From Enchytraeus crypticus (taxonomy: Eukaryota > Annelida > Clitellata > Enchytraeida > Enchytraeidae), in assembly GCA_905160935.1 (NCBI GenBank), contig CAJHZI010000566.1:455001-519000 (forward strand): DNA of 64,000 nt. The letters run 5' to 3'. Under the pieces are notes generated by a model. It saw only the letters and a program-made list of their open reading frames with translations, searched no databases and was not told the origin of the DNA. This document shows, in pieces, positions 58,701 through 64,000 of the stretch (position 1 is its first letter; the number at the start of each line of letters is the position of its first letter). The translations under genes and the position numbers were made by a program.

Positions 58701-61700
58701 GAATGTTCTACGTTATTCTTCCATTCACAACCTACACCGTTGCCGATATGTTAACATTTAGTCCGGCCAAACTAAGTTGGACAGAATCGGTGTCAGTTGA
58801 ATCAGGAGATGAAACTAATTCTTACTCACAAATGCTTTATGTACTGTATCAGTTGTTGTTGTCAATTAGGCATCTGCATAGACTCGGAGTGTCTATCGCT
58901 GGTCTAACGCTTAAAGACGTTGAGATAGATGATAGACTGGCTTTGAAGATTTGTCCTCCGAACCCCGTACAGCTCTGTCATTCAATTAACTCCAATAAAA
59001 TGTCCCAAAATCTACGCAGTAGCGAAGACAAAAATAAAAAGAACTCAGTTCAATCAGAAAATGTGTCAAATATTTCTTTTCATCGCGATTGCACGTGTTT
59101 GCAACATTTGTGCGGTTATTCTGTTCATCAAATTGACCTTCCAAATGTTACAAATCGCTGGGTCCACGGTGAAATCACGAACTTTGAATACCTCATGTTT
59201 CTAAATCAGCTCGCTGGACGAAATTTTAACGACCCAAATCACTACCCAATCCTCCCTTGGGTGACAGAGTTCTCTTCCCCTGAGCTGGAAGGCAGCTATC
59301 GCGATCTCGGTAAAACCAAATATCGCCTAAATAAAGGTGACCAGCAGCTGGATTTAACCTACGACAGCGCTGCCCTGGACTCCAGCATTTCATCCTCGAG
59401 ATCAGCGCTTACTCCGAGAAAGTTTGTTTCATCGACTCAGCATCACTGCACTACGCCGTTCCACGTCTCGGACTTCCTCTCTGACATCACGTACTACGTC
59501 TACAAGGCTCGCAGGACGGAGAAGTCAGTGTTGTGTCAGGTGGTGAGGTCACAGTGGGTACCCAGCCAGTACCCGCTGACTCTTCGGAGGTTTATAAATA
59601 TACCTTTATTACTTGAAATCTGACATACCGCAGGAAAAGTACAAACATACGTGGAACAAAAGGCAAATAGAAAGTTCAATAATACCGCGATATCAATAGT
59701 CCAAGATAGTGATTCATAACAGTCATTGTACGATATTCTAATGATAAAATCTTAACCACGAAATGAGTGCGTTTAAATGGTAGTTAAAATGGATGAGCCC
59801 TCCCACTGAGCTTGATGTTAAAGCTGGTAAAAGCTAAGGTTAACGTCAGTTTCCTCACTCGAAAGCGATATCAGTGACGTGCGAGCCCAGGAAAAAATAA
59901 AAAATAAAATTAAAAAGAAACATAAAAATAATAAAAAATTTAAACAAATTTTTAAAAAATATAATTAAAAAAATTGGTTTTTTGTTTTATTTGTGAAATA
60001 TAATAAATCTTGCTTTTATTTCAGGTTGTATGAGTGGAGCCCGGACGAGTGTATCCCAGAGTTCTACACGGATCCTTCCATCTTCTCTTCCATGCACGCA
60101 GATCTTCCGGACCTTGAGCTGCCAGACTGGGCTCGGGGTTCTGCGGAAGTGTTCGTTGAACTTCATCGAAAGCTTTTAGAGGGTCAGCACGTGTCAAAGC
60201 GACTGCACGAGTGGATTGATCTTACTTTTGGATACCTCGTTAGTGTTCCTATTCTTTTGTGTTTTAATTTGAGAAGTTTAATATTAATAATAATAAAGGT
60301 TCAACGACTGTTTCCTCATCCAGGGATGATGTCAGAGACGTCCCCAACAGCGCACATCACTATAGATAAATTCACCCAGACCAGTCTGCATAAGAAATTT
60401 GCTGAGGAGTATCAGATATTCGTGTAATCATAATGTAATTCTATTGCTTTTGAAAATAAAGATATTGCTTTCAATTAAAGTCTGCATAATGAGTAAAATT
60501 TCCCCGTGTTTTGTCCGGGTTGCTTGAAGAATAGACCAATCATGTAAATATGCACATTTCGTAGAAGGCGACATAAAAACAAGATCAAACCAACGTCAGA
60601 AAGGGCATTCGGTTGGTGGGCGTATAGGCTCCAGATATTACTTCTAAATTTCAACGAATGGAAAAACTTCGAGAGAAGATCCATTCTTATCCCGAACCTA
60701 GTTAAACTGGGATTAAAGGGAAACGATGATGATGATGATAATGAGTAAAATGTAAAATTTTAATAAAACATTGTGCTTAGAGCTTATTGTTCCTGAGAAA
60801 ATTATTATATTTCTGCAAGCCAACTTCTTAACTTTAATCTGAATTAATATTGAATTGTTTTATTTAATTAGAAATTTTATCGCTCTATCTTTCTCTCTTT
60901 CTCTGTGCTCTACTTATTGCATTTAGCCCCTCTGCGTATTTCTGTTCTGTGCCCTTCTCTTCATGTCGGCATAACAATATTTTAATGTTGAGGATATGAT
61001 TTGAATAATTATTTATATCTCATATATGCCATCTTGCATGAATTAAATAAATGCATCAATTACTGATTATTGGTATGCAAAACATTTAATTAGTTTAAAA
61101 TATGAATAAGACATCTGGAAACATCTTCTTCTTTAGGACTTCTGGAAGTTCTAGTTAATGTAGAATTATAATTAGTTAGTTATTATAGAATTGTAAGATT
61201 TTCTGAATAGCTAGACTATTTTTTTTTATCTCGTAGTTATGCGGCAGCGCGGCAGTGAAGGCTAAGAACGTTTGCCTACAGTTGGTTGACAACCACAAGT
61301 CGCTACGTAATCACGGAGTGGTGCAGCTCTTTACCCATCCACACCCATGCAGAGCTGAACACAGCTATATATCGCTACATGTCAACAGGTTACTGTCTCC
61401 CTCTCACCATTATGTGTTGCTAAATGGCAGATCCAAGATACGTACTCCTACTCAGTGTGCTCTTACTGAAAGTAAGAGCACTCTGTTGATGAACCAGTTG
61501 ATGGCATCGCAAGGACTAATCCTCTATCTAATCTTAACTCATGTATAGTTTCAAGTTTGGAAAAATATTGCTTTCAAGTTGATTTCCTGTTGTCATCTTC
61601 TTCAGTTCTTGCTTAGTCGCCTCGTATGACACGTGCAGTTTACAGTAGTGACAGTTGATGATAGTTCACGTGTGCCTATGTATCATTTATATAACAGTTA

Positions 61701-63719
61701 TATAGTGACAGTTAAGGATAGTCCTCGTGTGCCTATGTACCGTCCGTTATGCGTATATATCAGTTATATACCACTATATTGCGACGAGTAATGCACGTGT
61801 GTTATATATAGTTTGTGTATATTTCTAATATTTCTGAAGCACTTTCTACTCATTTTGCCGTAGTGCCACTAAGTGGACTATGACTGTGCTCCATAGAAAA
61901 TAATTATTGTAACTTTATCTTTGCTGTTCTGATATTTTCTCTGTGAAAAATTGTTCTGTAGCTCAGAAATCATAGATAGCTTTTTATGAGCCACAAAGGC
62001 TAACTGATAATGATAAAATGTCACATAGTGATCGTTAGATTCGGTTCTGATTCATTTTGGGCGAAATTTGTGTATTAATATATCCTCATAAAGATTTTGT
62101 AAATTTTCACGATGTCTTCGTGAAACTAGATGTGTTTATTAATAAAAATTGTACTCGATTCAACAGTTGGTAGTATTTATGACACTAGCCTAGTATGAAG
62201 CATAGATCTCAGCGTCCCTTAAAGTGTTTTTATTATTTTAATAAGCTGTCAAACTTATAAATATGAATGGTAATAAATATTAACCTGTTACTTTGATTTT
62301 TCTCTCGTGATTTCAGTTCTCTATCAAACGGGTCAACAGCTCGTAGTCTTCATAATTCAGATAAACACGACAGTTCAAATGAAAAGATTGACAGTGGTGA
62401 GATATGCGAGCAGAATTCAGCGAAGATTAGCGATGATGCGGGAAGTGATTCAGTGCAGAAAAGCCGGAGTCATCCGCTCAAAGATTTGTATCATCTCGAG
62501 CAGGTCTATGAGTTCTCACTCAAAACGTCCTACACAGCACCTGCTTCCAAGCAGCCCAAGGTTACCTGTCTTCAGTTCATCTGTTGTAAGACGCTGGTAA
62601 AGCTATGTTAAAAAAAGCTAATGTTAACGTCAGTTTCCTCACTCGAAAGCGATATCAGTGACGGGCGAGCCCAGGTTTTAAACCCCACACATACTGATCC
62701 GCGGTCAATACCTTACCGACATCGTCACTGGCTCCAGCCTGAAAGAAAATAACGTAGACAGTCTTAGGCACAAGCGAAATTAATATTATACATACAATTA
62801 AAGTATTAATAATAATAAAAATGAAATCATCATCATCTTCTGTTGAATCTCACTTCAACTAGGGTCAGATTTTAGAAAATTTGATAGCAACTTCTGGAGC
62901 CTAGACACTCACCAACTGAAAGCTATTTCTGACATGTATTTTGGATTTGCTCTTTCGCCGTTTACAACACTTGTGGTTGGTCTATTCTTCAGAAACCCGA
63001 GCGCAACACGGGTAAATAACACTAAAATTAAATTAAAATAAAAGTAAAATAATAAAATTAAAAGTAATTTATTTATGTCATTAAAAATAGTTGCTCCCTC
63101 TTTTTATTTTGTATTACTCATATGGAATAGCTATTTTAATGGCACAAATAAACTTTTATTATTTTATTGCATTCTCTCTCTCTCTTAGTGCACTGCCTAC
63201 TGGCAGGTCCATGGTATATAACGCCTCCACTCATCTCTATCTCCGTTTTCCTCTTCACGCCCACATAATAACAATTACAAAACTTAGAGAGCTACAGTCA
63301 TCAATGACGACATCGAGCACTATTGAGACAAAATCAAGCCAGCGAGCAAAAGGAAAGTCCAAAAACAGTGCAAATTCCAAAATCAGTCCAAAGCATACGA
63401 GTATACACATACGAGTGGATCTTCAAATCATCTATAACACTCCTTTTGATATACCGTATATTACATTCTATTCTCTGTATTTTCTGTGTAACAGAAGGCT
63501 GACAGTGAGAACCCGCTACTACACTTGATCTCTCGTGACATGCAGACCGTTGGATGTCTTATAGTGGAGTTGGTTTGTCCTTCAGTACTCACTGTACCCA
63601 ACAGCTCTCACACAACACACAGCCACCTCGCTGAGAATTCTGACTTTCTGCGGAAAAGATTTGAGCTTGCACGACAAGTCTGCCACTACCATATGTCTGA
63701 CATTCCTGAGTTAGTTTCC
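55765..63719 (+). CDS. WDR81: WDR81, N-terminal half (kinase-like and BEACH regions), runs off the window
   Basis: WDR81 with WDR91 restrains endosomal PI3K and also acts in aggrephagy (known). Exons: 55765-55863, 56692-56930, 57611-57779, 58511-59589, 60025-60238, 61237-61388, 62317-62560, 63495-about 63719; phases agree throughout. Landmarks: FSPAKL (about residue 252), the kinase-like stretch [15 protein letters not shown] (about 278-292), BEACH start [13 protein letters not shown] (about 386), [32 protein letters not shown], then [14 protein letters not shown] and WIDLTFGY in exon 5, [13 protein letters not shown] in exon 6 and [14 protein letters not shown] in exon 8. All correspond to human WDR81 in the same order. 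The start is the first in-frame ATG after a TAA at 55729; a further upstream exon is possible. Exon 6 is ended at AG|GTTACT because only that donor gives the phase exon 7 needs, although a stronger-looking GTAAGA lies at 61468. The WD40 propeller is beyond the edge. Exon 4 contains a 27-bp tandem duplication. Confidence 0.88.
57388..57514 (-). repeat. SINE R1 (copy g)
   Basis: In WDR81 intron 2, ending about 95 bp before the exon 3 acceptor. Confidence 0.8.
57790..58500. other. WDR81 intron 3
   Basis: No repeat recognised. Ends in TATCTTCTGTTTCAG at the exon 4 acceptor. The open frame continuing upstream of 58511 is intron. Confidence 0.7.
59601..59818 (-). mobile_element. 3' end of the CR1/Jockey-like LINE in WDR81 intron 4
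   Basis: Matches 7200-7425: GAAATCTGACATACCGCA near its left end and GATGAGCCCTCCCACTGAG near its right end. 5'-truncated after about 215 bp. Inserted in antisense to WDR81, starting 11 nt after the exon 4 end. Confidence 0.75.
59819..59892 (-). repeat. SINE R1 (copy h, half copy)
   Basis: Only the 3' half (to GCGAGCCCAGG), followed by a 100-bp A-rich tract to about 59965. Abuts the LINE end. Confidence 0.7.
60282..60470 (+). repeat. Repeat R4, long copy in WDR81 intron 5
   Basis: (AAT)n AAAGGTTCAACGACTG, GATGATGTCAGAGACGTCC. Begins 44 bp after the exon 5 donor. Confidence 0.6.
60590..60748 (+). repeat. Repeat R3 in WDR81 intron 5
   Basis: GTCAGAAAGGGCATTCGGTT, GGCTCCAGATATTACTTC, CTGGGATTAAAGGGAAACG, then (ATG)n. 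Confidence 0.65.
62594..62742 (-). repeat. SINE R1 (copy i) overlapping the end of WDR81 exon 7
   Basis: Antisense full-length copy. Its 3' end (GCTGGTAAAGCT on this strand) supplies a GTAAAG donor-like site at 62597, just where the exon 7 frame is still open. Confidence 0.8.
62830..62942 (-). repeat. Repeat R3 in WDR81 intron 7
   Basis: (ATC)n then ACTTCAACTAGGGTCAG, GATAGCAACTTCTGGAGCC. Confidence 0.6.
63172..63460 (-). repeat. Repeat R5 with a nested LINE 3' end
   Basis: (CT)n, CTTAGTGCACTGCCTACTGG, CAGGTCCATGGTATATAACG... interrupted at 63267-63405, then CGAGTGGATCTTCAAATCAT to 63460, 35 bp before WDR81 exon 8. Confidence 0.8.
63267..63405 (-). mobile_element. 3' end of the CR1/L2-type LINE with target-site duplication
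   Basis: Matches 50308-50445 (TACAGTCATCAATGACGACA, GCACTATTGAGACAAAATC). Flanked by CACAT at 63262-63266 and 63406-63410. Confidence 0.8.
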
Positions 63720-63732
63720 GGTTTATTCTATT

Positions 63733-63845
63733 TTATCGTTCTCTCTCTTAGTGCACTGTCTACTGGCAGGTCCAGAGTATATAACGCCTCCACTCTTCTC
63801 TGTCTTCTGTCTTCCTCTTCATTTCCACATATGAGTGCAACATAC
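63733..63845 (-). repeat. Repeat R5, second copy after WDR81 exon 8
   Basis: CTTAGTGCACTGTCTACTGG, CAGGTCCAGAGTATATAACG, CTTCATTTCCACATATGAGTG; same orientation as the copy at 63172. Confidence 0.75.
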
Positions 63846-64000
63846 CTAAGTTTAAATCATGCAACATACCTAATTTCGGCCTGCCCCTGCCTCTTTTCCT
63901 TCCATTTTACCTTCTATGACCTTTATTAATGTACCTTCCCCCTTAGAATGTGTCGTATTTAACTCTTCTTCCTATTTCTTAACACATTTATCAACTATCT

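Overview
This is nuclear DNA of an animal, almost certainly an invertebrate. Genes are split by spliceosomal introns of roughly 0.3-2 kb with GT/AG borders. The base composition is AT-rich, there are many (TA)n, (GA)n, (ATT)n and (AGT)n tracts, and the sequence is crowded with LINE fragments, tRNA-derived and 5S rRNA-derived SINEs, and DNA transposon relics. I cannot name the species. Only three host gene families are recognisable: a delta-9 acyl-CoA desaturase present as two tandem genes, an exonuclease-like gene now present as two decayed copies, and the 5' half of WDR81 running off the right edge.

Layout. 1-9.0 kb: repeats only (SINEs, a minisatellite, a duplicated AGT tract, two LINE relics on the minus strand). 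9.88-13.6 kb: minus-strand exonuclease-like pseudogene (REXO4/ISG20-like, DEDDh fold), with a TATA box. 16.46-20.75 kb: desaturase gene 1 (minus strand, four coding exons plus one 5' non-coding exon and a TATA box). 20.9-25.0 kb: gene-free, but duplicated further right. 25.0-32.6 kb: spacer full of mobile elements (a palindromic mariner derivative, several LINE 3' ends, one LINE inserted into another). 32.6-54.05 kb: second copy of 11.7-25.05 kb, carrying an exonuclease pseudogene fragment, desaturase gene 2 (37.4-43.14 kb) and the duplicated gene-free flank, swollen by later insertions (a 594-bp tRNA-containing repeat, a palindrome-rich 2.5-kb insertion nest, a 3.5-kb CR1/L2-type LINE). 54.07-55.6 kb: SINEs. 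55.77-64.0 kb: WDR81 exons 1-8 (plus strand), with several repeats lying within tens of bases of its splice sites.

Function. The two desaturases are about 93% identical in protein by my count (roughly 26 differences in 351 residues). Both keep all histidine boxes, the same exon phases and the same TATA/leader-exon arrangement, so both look usable: they would insert the delta-9 double bond into stearoyl/palmitoyl-CoA in the ER membrane. WDR81 is a BEACH-domain regulator of endosomal PI3P and aggrephagy. It shows no evident functional link to the desaturases.

I found no clearly new biological system. The most interesting items are the 5S rRNA-derived SINE family, a near-identical 1.5-kb gene-free tract shared by otherwise diverged duplicates (conversion or constraint), a 10-bp minisatellite that expanded inside an ancestral exon, and repeat insertions abutting splice donors. 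Exon models, identities and family assignments are read by eye; no search or alignment program was run.
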